Shown: positions 28,036 to 35,906 of the stretch, piece by piece
Layout of the letters: each line of letters opens with the position of its first letter
How positions within the stretch are numbered: the stretch's first letter is position 1
From: JACKCR01 sp041390305
Lineage (GTDB): Bacteria; Eisenbacteria; RBG-16-71-46; CAIMUX01
DNA: 64,000 nucleotides
Assembly (NCBI GenBank): GCA_041390305.1
Contig: JAWKQE010000006.1
Location: forward strand, 153,850-217,849
Reading direction: 5' to 3'
Program-made: the position numbers and the translations under genes
Notes under the pieces: model-generated
What the model saw: the letters and a program-made list of their open reading frames with translations, nothing else
The model's database searches: none
What the model was told of the DNA's origin: nothing

Positions 28036-28620
28036 GTGAAGACCGATGCGGAACTCGTGAAGCTCTGCCAGAAGCGCGACGCTCATGCCTGGCAGACGCT
28101 GATCGATCGACACCAAAGATGGACGCTCAATCTCGCCTTCCAGTTCGCGGGCGAGTACGAGACCGCTCGTGATTTGGCCCAGGACATATTCGTACGAGTG
28201 TACGAGTCGCTGGACTCTTACGACGGCAGCAAGTCCTTCCGGAGCTGGTTCGTTTCGATCGCGCGCAACCTCTGCATCGACGACTACCGCAAACGGAAGA
28301 GGCGGCTGGCCGCGGATCCGATCACGCAGGACGATCTGACCAGCCTCCAGGCGACTGAGGAACCGGCCGACGTCCGGCTGGAACGAGAGGAACGGAGTGA
28401 CGTGCTTCTGGCCGCACTCGAGCAGCTCGGTTCGATCAGTCGGGACACGATCGTACTCCGGGACTTCCAGGGCATGACCCACGAGGAGATGGCGGCGCTG
28501 GATGGGGTGGCGATCGGAACGGTGAAGTCACGCATCTCGAGGGCTCGTACCGATCTCGCCCGCGCGGTGCTCAAACTGGAACGAGGGGAGAAACGGCAGG
28601 TACGACATGAAATGTCATGA
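28036..28620 (+). CDS. ECF-type RNA polymerase sigma factor (RpoE-like)
   Basis: 194 residues from GTG at 28036 (AGGGGA upstream); a TTG 48 bases earlier is an unlikely alternative. Region 2: LIDRHQRWTLNLAFQFAGEY, ARDLAQDIFVRVYESL and FRSWFVSIARNLCIDDYRKR. Region 4: LGSISRDTIVLRDFQGMTHE and GVAIGTVKSRISRARTDLA. These match the RpoE/SigW type of ECF factors. The gene overlaps the anti-sigma gene by 14 bases, so the two are co-translated in one operon with the membrane protein at 29496. Confidence 0.93.
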   Translation: MKTDAELVKLCQKRDAHAWQTLIDRHQRWTLNLAFQFAGEYETARDLAQDIFVRVYESLDSYDGSKSFRSWFVSIARNLCIDDYRKRKRRLAADPITQDDLTSLQATEEPADVRLEREERSDVLLAALEQLGSISRDTIVLRDFQGMTHEEMAALDGVAIGTVKSRISRARTDLARAVLKLERGEKRQVRHEMS

Positions 28621-29458
28621 GTTCCAAAGCCGACTCCGTGCCTACCTCCTCGGGGAGGTTCGGGAACCGCAGTTCGGCGCGCTCGTGGAACACGAGGCGT
28701 CCTGTCCGGACTGCCGAGCGCTGGCGCTCGAACGTTCCATGGACCTCGAGCCCTTCTACGAACTCGACGCGAAGGAACGTGAGTTCGATCGGGAACGGAT
28801 CCGGGCCCGCACCGAAGGAAGAGACTGTCGGTGGGTCGAGATCCGGATGGCCGAGGCGCTCGAGGATCCGCTCGCGAGCGGCGACGCCGTCCTCGTGCGC
28901 GAACATGTCGCCGACTGTCCGAGCTGTCAGCGAATGCGGGACGCGCTGCAGGCGCTTCCCGAGTACTACGCTTCGATTCCGGATCTCAAGCCGGACCGCG
29001 CGTTCACCCAGGCCGTCCTCGCGAGGACGATCGGGCCGCGGCCGGGCATTCTCGAAGTGTTCCGGGCACTTTGGCGGCGCCCGGAAGCGGTGTGGGAAGC
29101 GGCCATGGCGTGCGCGCTCGTGGGAGCGATCCTCTTCGGCAGCCGCGTCCCGACCTACGATTCGGTTTCGGACCGGATCCAGGAGGTCGCCCAGGTCCAG
29201 ATGCCGGTGATCAGCGAGACCGGAGTGAGCGAGAACCGCTTCGGTCCGTGGAGGCGCGTGGCGTCTCGTGTCGAGTGGATGTGGGAGCAGGTGGAAGGCA
29301 GGGCGGAGCAGGTTTCGGACTGGGGTGGGCGCACGCGTACCCACTTCCAGGACGGCAACTACCCTGCGTTGCTCGAAGATCTGCGGTTCGTTCTGGACCC
29401 GATCGGGCTGTACCCGGAAAAAGAGGCTTCGGACGGAGATACCTCAGATGAGGGCTAG
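28607..29458 (+). CDS. Anti-sigma factor with two zinc-finger (ZAS-like) modules
   Basis: 283-residue membrane-anchored regulator that should hold the sigma factor encoded immediately upstream. Two HxxxCxxC motifs are present, HEASCPDC near residue 29 and HVADCPSC near residue 99, each preceded by a short helical unit, suggesting a duplicated ZAS domain. One membrane helix follows near residues 164-182 (AAMACALVGAILFGSRV). The outer or C-terminal part has an amphipathic helix (VEWMWEQVEGRAEQV) and an acidic tail. The double module is uncommon, as one zinc site normally suffices for sigma binding. Confidence 0.85.
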   Translation: MKCHEFQSRLRAYLLGEVREPQFGALVEHEASCPDCRALALERSMDLEPFYELDAKEREFDRERIRARTEGRDCRWVEIRMAEALEDPLASGDAVLVREHVADCPSCQRMRDALQALPEYYASIPDLKPDRAFTQAVLARTIGPRPGILEVFRALWRRPEAVWEAAMACALVGAILFGSRVPTYDSVSDRIQEVAQVQMPVISETGVSENRFGPWRRVASRVEWMWEQVEGRAEQVSDWGGRTRTHFQDGNYPALLEDLRFVLDPIGLYPEKEASDGDTSDEG

Positions 29459-29495
29459 TATCATGACTGCGTCGGCGACTTCCAGGGAGACGATG

Positions 29496-30161
29496 ATGAA
29501 GCAGAGCGATGGCACCCAGATCCGGAAGTCCCCGGTCCTGGCCGGGTTCCTCTCTGTTCTGCCCGGTGCCGGGCAGACGTACGTAGGCCACTACGTCGCC
29601 GGCTTCACGAACATCCTCGTGATCGGGAGCCTGATGACGTTGCTCGACTCCGGCCAGGCCCGGCCTGCGGAGCCGTTCTTCGGGATGCTGCTCGCCTTCT
29701 TCTGGATCTTCAACATCGTCGATGCCGTGCGGCGCGCGCGGATCTACAACCTCCACGCGGTCGGTATAGAAGAGCCGATGCCGACCGACAGTCCGCTCGT
29801 GGGCGGAGTCCTCCTCGCGTTCCTGGGCCTCGTCCTGACCCTGACGGTCACGTTCGATGTCGACCTCGATTGGCTCGGGAACGTCTGGCCACTCGGCGTG
29901 CTCGGTGCGGGCATCTACCTGATCCTGCGTTACCGCAAGGCGAAGGAGCAGCTCGAGCGCGAGGCAATGACACGCACGGCTCACGAACGCGTGGCGATGG
30001 CCCCCTCGCCACCCCCTCCGCCACCGCCCTTCGTCCCGCCGACCTTCACGCCGTCCGCCGCGGCACCGGTGGCCAGCATGACCGCATCGGGTGGTGACGA
30101 AGACTACGTCGAGGAACCCGGCGAGGCGGAGGCTGGAGAAGGTTCCCCCGACCGGCAGTAG
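29496..30161 (+). CDS. Membrane protein, TM2/DUF5683-like, in sigma/anti-sigma operon
   Basis: About 221 residues. ATG at 29496 is chosen because AGGGAGA lies five bases before it; ATGs at 29448, 29463 and 29493 are alternatives. The first segment VLAGFLSVLPGAGQTYVGHY has the Gly-Pro-Gly pattern of TM2-like domains. Further helices lie near residues 36-55, 62-80, 105-125 and 130-148. After a basic stretch (RYRKAKEQLE) the cytosolic tail holds a proline run in SPPPPPPPFVPPTF and an acidic end. It may be the membrane target or sensor of the sigma system; the role is unknown. Confidence 0.75.
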   Translation: MKQSDGTQIRKSPVLAGFLSVLPGAGQTYVGHYVAGFTNILVIGSLMTLLDSGQARPAEPFFGMLLAFFWIFNIVDAVRRARIYNLHAVGIEEPMPTDSPLVGGVLLAFLGLVLTLTVTFDVDLDWLGNVWPLGVLGAGIYLILRYRKAKEQLEREAMTRTAHERVAMAPSPPPPPPPFVPPTFTPSAAAPVASMTASGGDEDYVEEPGEAEAGEGSPDRQ

Positions 30162-30166
30162 CGTTT

Positions 30167-30183
30167 GGCCGGCTCCGCCGGCC
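30167..30183. terminator. Short GC hairpin between convergent genes
   Basis: GGCCGGC-TCC-GCCGGCC lies six bases after the plus-strand stop and 39 bases beyond the minus-strand PHP stop. It could serve both genes as a weak terminator. No T-tract is seen. Confidence 0.35.
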
Positions 30184-30221
30184 GCGCGACTCGATCGATC
30201 GCCGGCGAGGGGCCGGCCACT

Positions 30222-31271
30222 TCAGACTTCGATCAGTCCGTCGACCAGGTTCGGGTCCGTCAGAGCCGCCTCCAACTCTTCGAGCCGCTTGTGCATCTGG
30301 CGTTGCTCCCAGATGAACGCCGATGCCGGAGCATAGGCCACGATGCCGAGAGTCCGCCGGGCCAGCCCTTGGAGCCAGCCGGACTTCATCACCCGATCAC
30401 TCTCCAGCGCGAGCTTCGCGAGCTTCCGGAGACGGGGGTGTTTGCGGAGGAACGTGCGTTTGATCGGCAGGGCCTGTTGCAGGCTGAAGACGAGGTCGAG
30501 CGTTCCGTGCACCTCGTCGAGGAAGTCGCCGAGCGAGGTGCAGCGAGGGACGACGACGGAGTTGCCGGCCGTCACGTTCGCCAGAAACTCCTCTGGCGTC
30601 GTTCCGGGTGCCGACGTGTAGGCGCGCCCGACCCTTCCGGTGTGCGAGTCAGAGCACGCGACCAGGCTCTTCGCGTGCGTCTCGGCGAGCGCGATGGTGC
30701 GGTGGTTGAGCGGCAGGATCCTTCCCGCGTTGATCTCCACCACCGGGAACATGGCCACCAACGTCGCGATCGTATCGAGCGAAGCGCGTTCCCCCGGCTC
30801 GAACCAGAAAGGGTGGTTGTACGCGTGGTAGAGGGACTCCTGCCGACAGAACGAGAGGAACGCATCCAGATCTCGGCGTCGCTTCGCCAGCGCGGAGGCC
30901 TGTCTCCGATCGAGCCCGAGCACGTTCACGTGGATGACATGGCCGACGCGAGGATCCCGCACATACAACTCGATTCCGGTCACGGTTGGGATCGGCGGCG
31001 TGCCCCCGTACTCCTCGCGGAGTTCCGATTGGAGATGCTGGATGCCCCGCATCGTCTCGTGGTCGGTGAGGGTGAAAAGACCCATTCCCCGCTCGACGGC
31101 CCGCTCGTAGAGGGCGCGGGGGAGCAGCGCGGGGTGGTTGATCACGTCATACGAGGCGCTCGAGTGGAGATGGAGGTCGGCACGAATGTGGGACAGCCCA
31201 GGGACGAACGCACGTCCCGGCAGGGGGCGCCCGAAGATGTGCGGCATTCTCGTTGGCGTCTCTCTTGGCAT
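30222..31271 (-). CDS. PHP-domain metal-dependent phosphoesterase
   Basis: 349-residue cytosolic protein of the PHP superfamily, which hydrolyses phosphoesters with a trinuclear metal site. Metal ligands visible: DLHLHSSAS (D32, H34, H36), FTLTDHET (D70, H71), the glutamate in GIELY (E101), HVIHVNV, YNHPFW (H153) and CSDSHT (D208, H210). The C-terminal 110 residues (KRTFLRKHPRLRKLAKLA onward) form a basic helical region of unknown role. The ATG at 31271 has no strong ribosome site; the ATG at 31247 is an alternative. Stand-alone PHP proteins include nucleoside-phosphate and histidinol-phosphate phosphatases, so the substrate is open. Confidence 0.87.
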   Translation of the reverse strand: MPRETPTRMPHIFGRPLPGRAFVPGLSHIRADLHLHSSASYDVINHPALLPRALYERAVERGMGLFTLTDHETMRGIQHLQSELREEYGGTPPIPTVTGIELYVRDPRVGHVIHVNVLGLDRRQASALAKRRRDLDAFLSFCRQESLYHAYNHPFWFEPGERASLDTIATLVAMFPVVEINAGRILPLNHRTIALAETHAKSLVACSDSHTGRVGRAYTSAPGTTPEEFLANVTAGNSVVVPRCTSLGDFLDEVHGTLDLVFSLQQALPIKRTFLRKHPRLRKLAKLALESDRVMKSGWLQGLARRTLGIVAYAPASAFIWEQRQMHKRLEELEAALTDPNLVDGLIEV

Positions 31272-31480
31272 GACGTCCCGCCGAGGTGAGAGGGGTTTTC
31301 GTTGCCATCGGCGGGCGAGCCGAGGTTGTTGAGTCCCCGATTGCCCGCAGTTCAGTACCGAGGACGGTCCGGTGCGAACGGCGTGGTTCAGCCCGAAAGA
31401 GCGATCCGGTACGAGAAGAGTGTAGGGAGGCGGGCCGGTCCCTGCGGTTCGGCCTCAGTGAGGGTTCGGTTCCCGCCGTG

Positions 31481-32779
31481 TCACGGCGTGCTGATGTCGG
31501 GCGGCGGACCCACCTCGAAACCGGCATCCGCGAGCTCCCGGCGGACCGCGTCCAGGCCCACCACGCGCCGTGCGTCGATGCCGTGTGCTTTCGCCGCGTC
31601 GACGTTCCGAGGGTGATCGTCGAGGAAGAGGACGCGCTCGGCCGCTCGGTCGATCCACGGGGAGAGCTGGGTGAGCAGGTGCGTGTAGATACCGTCGTCC
31701 GGCTTGAGGAGGCCGCAGCGGAAGGATAGGAAGCGGTGGTCGAGGAGACCGTAGAGGTCGACTTCCCGGGTCATCCGGCTCCAGTGCAACTCGTTCGTGT
31801 TGGAGAGGCACGCAAGCCTCACCTGTGGCCGGAGCGAGGAAAGGAGCTCGGACGCACCGGGATAGAACCCGTGGATCCAGGCCCCGATCTCACGTTCGAT
31901 GGCCCGGGTATCCGGTTCCAGGTCGAACTCGGTTCGGAGTGCTTCCGCGAACTCGGCCGCCGTACTCTCCCCGCACTCGAAAGCGCGGACGGACGGGGAG
32001 GCGAGCCACCTCGCCCAGAGTTCTCTCCTCGTGAGCCGCGGAGTCCACGAGAGGAGCTGCTCGATCCCGGCATTGTCGACGAGCACACCTCCGAGATCGA
32101 AGACCACGATCGCGTGGGTGCGGCCGCCATTCTTCGCCAGCTCCTCGCTGCGGACGACGAACGCATCCCTCGAGGAGCTCCAGCCGAGTACGGGGTGAGT
32201 CGGGTGCGCGCGGAGAACCTGGAAACCCTGGCCCAGGAAAGCGCGTTCCGGTCCGGTCCAGACGTCGTCGTCGGGGAGCTCCGCGCCCGTTCTCGGGAAG
32301 GCGAGCACGCGGGCCTTCGAGTCGGCCCCGATCCTCTCCAGCACCAGCTCGAGGAAGCGGTGGAGGTGACCCCGTCCACGGAACTTCGGGAGGAGGAACG
32401 CACAGGAGATCGCGAGGTCGTTCGGGGTGACGCTCAGTTCATCGAGCCGGTAGGAATTCCACAGCTTCTCCAGCCGGCCGACCGTTCCGACCTGCATCCA
32501 TCCGACCGGTGCGCCGTCCGCGTAGAGGAGATACCCGTCGTACTCTCCGTGCGCGAAGAGGTCGTCGCGAAGCGCCCGGTTCTCGGCCGCTGACCGGTCC
32601 CCCCACCCTGCCCAGCTCGGGACCCACCAGGCGACGCACTGGCACCAACCGCCTTCCCCGCAGTGGGCATGGACCGCCCGGAAGTCGGGAACCCGCCCGT
32701 CGTCCAGCGGGTGGACGACGAGGTCACCGGATCCGCCCGCTTCGGGAGCGGCACCGAAACCGTCTCGGCCGGGCTTCAT
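31481..32779 (-). CDS. GNAT acetyltransferase-like / YihX-like HAD phosphatase fusion
   Basis: 432 residues with two domains. Residues 15-205 look like a GNAT-type acyltransferase of the kind starting with a Cys/Trp-rich segment (GGWCQCVAWWVPSWAGW), then YADGAPVGWMQVG, SCAFLLPKFRGRGHLHRFLE (acetyl-CoA loop RGRG) and FLGQGFQVLR. From about 222 a HAD hydrolase follows: motif I VVFDLGGVLVDN with D228, motif II CLSNTNELHW, and motif III/IV KPDDGIYTHL and VLFLDDHPRNVDAAKAHG, the pattern of YihX glucose-1-phosphate phosphatase. The reading frame is continuous across the joint. Both halves seem complete, so it is probably a bifunctional enzyme; substrates are unknown. Confidence 0.82.
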   Translation of the reverse strand: MKPGRDGFGAAPEAGGSGDLVVHPLDDGRVPDFRAVHAHCGEGGWCQCVAWWVPSWAGWGDRSAAENRALRDDLFAHGEYDGYLLYADGAPVGWMQVGTVGRLEKLWNSYRLDELSVTPNDLAISCAFLLPKFRGRGHLHRFLELVLERIGADSKARVLAFPRTGAELPDDDVWTGPERAFLGQGFQVLRAHPTHPVLGWSSSRDAFVVRSEELAKNGGRTHAIVVFDLGGVLVDNAGIEQLLSWTPRLTRRELWARWLASPSVRAFECGESTAAEFAEALRTEFDLEPDTRAIEREIGAWIHGFYPGASELLSSLRPQVRLACLSNTNELHWSRMTREVDLYGLLDHRFLSFRCGLLKPDDGIYTHLLTQLSPWIDRAAERVLFLDDHPRNVDAAKAHGIDARRVVGLDAVRRELADAGFEVGPPPDISTP

Positions 32780-32896
32780 CGGAGGACGTGCCTTCTCGTT
32801 TCAGGAGGCGGACCCATCCAGGCCGGACGGGTGCACTCTCGATTTCTCGCGTCTCAGTGGAAACATCCGTGGCTGCGAGCTTAGCATCGGGGTCCC

Positions 32897-34378
32897 ATGT
32901 CTGCACCGAAGTCGAAGATCCGTCCAAACGCGGTCGGCCAGTTTGCCTGGACGCTCCTGCTCGGAGCCCTCTGCTTCGGGCGGAGCGCGACGGCGGCGCC
33001 CGAGGAGCCGGTCCCGCCAAGGGTCGCCGAATCGCTCCCGATCGTCGGCTCGCTCCTGCCGGCCGAGCCTCCCCAGTTCGCCGAGCCCCTCCAACTCGCC
33101 GAGTCGCTCCCGCCCGGCAGCCTCGACGAGGACGAGCCTGCCGCTGCGCCCACCGACGATCCGTTCGGCGGCGACAGTCCGTTCGGCGCGGACGATCCGT
33201 TCGGGACAGACGACCCCTTCGGAATGGAGACGACCGACTGGGACTCCGTCTTTGCGGCCGTCGATGACGACTTCGACCGGGCGAGTGGGCGTTACAGTCC
33301 GATCATCGACCTCACGTATGACAAGGTCGCCGGGTTCCACGTGGCGGGCGGTGTCACGGTCGGGCCGGTCTGGGAGCGACGGATCCGGACCGAGTCTCGC
33401 ATCGGGTACGACTTCGGCCGCTCCAAGCCGACGGGCCAGGGCAGCCTTCGGGCGGGGGAACTCGACAAGGAGTCCTGGTGGACGCAGATCGGTGCGCACA
33501 GCGGGATCGTCCCGTTCGGAAGCCATCAGCCCTATGGGAACCCGATCTTCGCGATCGTGGGCGGCTATGACGCGCGGTCCTACGTGCGCGAAGAGGCCGG
33601 AGAGCTGCGGCTGAGTTGGAAGCCGTACAAGACCTGGACGCTGCAGACAGCGGTGCGACGAGTCCACCAGGCCCCGTCGCCGATCACGTCGACGGAACAC
33701 ATCTTCGGATCCGACCGGTGGATGGACCAGAACGCCGAGGCCAGGCGGTGGACGGGCACCGGCGTCGAACTGCACGTATCGCACCGCCCTCGCTACTCGG
33801 AGGACGTCGTCCTTCCCGGCACTTATCTCAGCGGAACGTTCGCGAACTTCGGGGGGGCGCTCTCGTCCGGCCCGGAGTTCACGCACGGCAGCGTCAGTGC
33901 GAAACAGATCTGGCTGCCGCGTGGAAAGGACGAGCTCTACGTGATCGCGGACCTCGGGCTGACCGGCGGTGACGCTCCGCCTCAGTTCGCGCAGGATCTG
34001 GGAGGGCATGGCGGTCTCCGTGGCTTCGAGCCCCGATTCGTCACGGGTACGCAGCGCCTTTTCGTCCGGGCCCAGTTCGCGTGGGCCAACGACAAGGTCG
34101 GCAAGATCAAGACGCCGATCTTCGGAAAGACGAAGCTCCGCTTCGTGCCGTTCGTGGAGGCCGGCTCCGTTTGGGGCGACTCTCCGATCCATGATGCCGG
34201 GGACATGGAGATGCCGGGCGGGAACCAAGTGCATTGGGACCTCGGCGTCGGGCTTCGCCGCAATGTCGACTCGAGCGGGCTCCTCTCCTACCTCCAGGTC
34301 GATTTCGCCTGGCCGATGGGCGCGGATACGGGGCCTGCCCGGATCACACTCACACTCTCGAGCCGTGGATTCGACTGA
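32897..34378 (+). CDS. Outer-membrane beta-barrel protein (Omp85/ShlB-like C-terminus)
   Basis: 493 residues. The N-terminus has a signal-like hydrophobic stretch ending ATAAPEE, then a proline/acidic region with a repeated DDPFG motif (four copies near residues 92-115). From about 135 onward alternating beta-strands fill the protein. GGHGGLRGFEPRF resembles the conserved L6-loop RGF motif of Omp85/TpsB barrels, and the end QVHWDLGVGLRRNVD with LQVDFAWPMG matches their terminal strands. There are no clear POTRA domains. It may secrete or insert other proteins, or be a surface-layer barrel. It ends one base into the start of a TPR gene, so the two are coupled. Confidence 0.72.
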   Translation: MSAPKSKIRPNAVGQFAWTLLLGALCFGRSATAAPEEPVPPRVAESLPIVGSLLPAEPPQFAEPLQLAESLPPGSLDEDEPAAAPTDDPFGGDSPFGADDPFGTDDPFGMETTDWDSVFAAVDDDFDRASGRYSPIIDLTYDKVAGFHVAGGVTVGPVWERRIRTESRIGYDFGRSKPTGQGSLRAGELDKESWWTQIGAHSGIVPFGSHQPYGNPIFAIVGGYDARSYVREEAGELRLSWKPYKTWTLQTAVRRVHQAPSPITSTEHIFGSDRWMDQNAEARRWTGTGVELHVSHRPRYSEDVVLPGTYLSGTFANFGGALSSGPEFTHGSVSAKQIWLPRGKDELYVIADLGLTGGDAPPQFAQDLGGHGGLRGFEPRFVTGTQRLFVRAQFAWANDKVGKIKTPIFGKTKLRFVPFVEAGSVWGDSPIHDAGDMEMPGGNQVHWDLGVGLRRNVDSSGLLSYLQVDFAWPMGADTGPARITLTLSSRGFD

Positions 34379-35499
34379 TGGACGACGAAAAGACTCCTTG
34401 GGAAGAACAGAGTGAACTCGGAAGCAAGGCGTTCGAGGAGGGGGACTTCGAGGTCGCGGAGGTCGCGTGGTCCCGCGCCGTCGAGGAGGCCCGGCAGTTC
34501 GGTGCGGACGACGTCCGTCTCGCGACGACGCTGAACCAGCTCGGCATGCTCTACTACGCGCAGGGACGGCTGCCGGAGGCGGAGCGTGCGCTTCGGGAAG
34601 CGCTCGAGATCCGGGCCCGCAACTTCGGTGGGGAGCACGTTTCGGTCGCGGCCAGCCTCAACAACCTCGGCCAGGTTCACGACGAACTCGGGCAGTGGAC
34701 GGAAGCGGAACAGCTCTACCGCCGCGCGCTCGAACTCCGGGAGTCGCTCCTCGGTGACGAACACCCTTCCGTCGCCGCTTCCCTCAACAACCTCGCCGTC
34801 CTCCTGCGCAAGCAAGGGCAGTACGAGGAGGCCGAGTACCTCTACCGGCGTGCGCTCGACGTCTGGGAGCGGGCCCTCGGCAAGGAGCATCCCGTCCGCG
34901 CGAAGGCGCTCGGGAATCTCGCGTCGCTCCTCTGGACGAGCGGCAAGCCGGAGGAGGCGGAGCGGACGTTCCAGCGCGCGCTGCGGATGGGCCGGAAGCT
35001 GCTCGGGGAGGATCACCTCGACGTTGCGCAGATCCGTTGGTCACTCGCCGGCCTCTACGAATCGACGGGGCGGTACGCCGAAGCGGAGCCGCTCTACCAC
35101 CGCGCTCTCGTCTCGCGGGTCAAGGGATATGGCCCCGAGACCGTGCAGGTCGCGCGTGACCTCTCCATGCTCGCGGCGTTCTACGCTCGCCAGGGTCGGC
35201 TGAGCGAGGCGGAGCCGATGCAGCGGAAGTCGTTCGAGCTCTTCGAAGGGGCGCTGGGGGCCTCCCACACGGAGACGCTGCTCGCTCTGGCAGACCTCGC
35301 CCTCCTGCTCGAGGGACGCGGCAAGGTCGAGGGCGCCGAGGAACTCCTCCTGCGCGCCATGGAGCTCTGGGAGACAGGGGAGCGGACACCCGCCGTCCGC
35401 CAGGGCATCGAGGCGTATCTCGGGCTGCTTGGGCGGCAAGGGCGGTCCCGAGAAGCCGATGAGATGCGGGCCCGACTCGGCGAGCCAACCGGAGACTGA
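34378..35499 (+). CDS. TPR-repeat protein (kinesin-light-chain type)
   Basis: 373 residues starting at ATG 34378, which shares its A with the stop of the barrel gene (TGATG). The protein is nearly all TPR_12-type repeats of about 42 residues, each with the pattern LNNLGQVHDELGQWTEAEQL followed by YRRALELRE and LLGDEHPSVAASL; about seven units cover residues 10-320. No signal peptide or membrane helix is visible. Such arrays bind partner peptides; coupling with the outer-membrane protein suggests a link to envelope assembly. The last 50 residues are less regular. Confidence 0.88.
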   Translation: MDDEKTPWEEQSELGSKAFEEGDFEVAEVAWSRAVEEARQFGADDVRLATTLNQLGMLYYAQGRLPEAERALREALEIRARNFGGEHVSVAASLNNLGQVHDELGQWTEAEQLYRRALELRESLLGDEHPSVAASLNNLAVLLRKQGQYEEAEYLYRRALDVWERALGKEHPVRAKALGNLASLLWTSGKPEEAERTFQRALRMGRKLLGEDHLDVAQIRWSLAGLYESTGRYAEAEPLYHRALVSRVKGYGPETVQVARDLSMLAAFYARQGRLSEAEPMQRKSFELFEGALGASHTETLLALADLALLLEGRGKVEGAEELLLRAMELWETGERTPAVRQGIEAYLGLLGRQGRSREADEMRARLGEPTGD

Positions 35500-35906
35500 C
35501 CGACTCGACAGAGTCCGGCGAGCCCGACCGGCCCGACCGGTCGGTGCCGACCGATCGGAGTTCCCGAGATTCCGTTCGTTGCCGCCGGATCCGGCTTCCG
35601 GTTCGATCGGTCCGTAACTGGCGGCGAAAGGGCGGCATCCGACGCCCCTCGTCCGGAAACCGCGGATTCGCGTTCCCGAGGGGGGCTTTGCCGTCGGCTC
35701 GTCCACGGCATCCGAGACATTTCTCGGTGATGCGCTAATGCGTTGCGTTTCCATCTGCTTAACATCGGTCTGACCTCCCCTTGCCGCATGTGCCTCACTG
35801 CGAGCCACTTGACAGTGGGGGGTCAAGTCCACCACGTTTCGGGCCGATCCTCCTGCCGGAGCGCGACAGGAGGGGACGCGCGGCACGAGGGGGGGGAGGC
35901 CCCACA
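35500..35906 (+). promoter_or_regulatory. topA leader with competing hairpins
   Basis: 407 bases without a gene. CCGACCGGTCGG (35533-35544) and GGTCGG-TG-CCGACC (35539-35552) are overlapping palindromes just after the TPR stop and may terminate that transcript. Nearer topA, CCACT-TGAC-AGTGG (35805-35818) and ACTTGAC/GTCAAGT (35807-35813, 35822-35828) are two stems that cannot form together, and TTGACA at 35809-35814 matches a -35 box but has no good -10. The layout would suit control of topA, but this is only structural suggestion. Confidence 0.3.
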
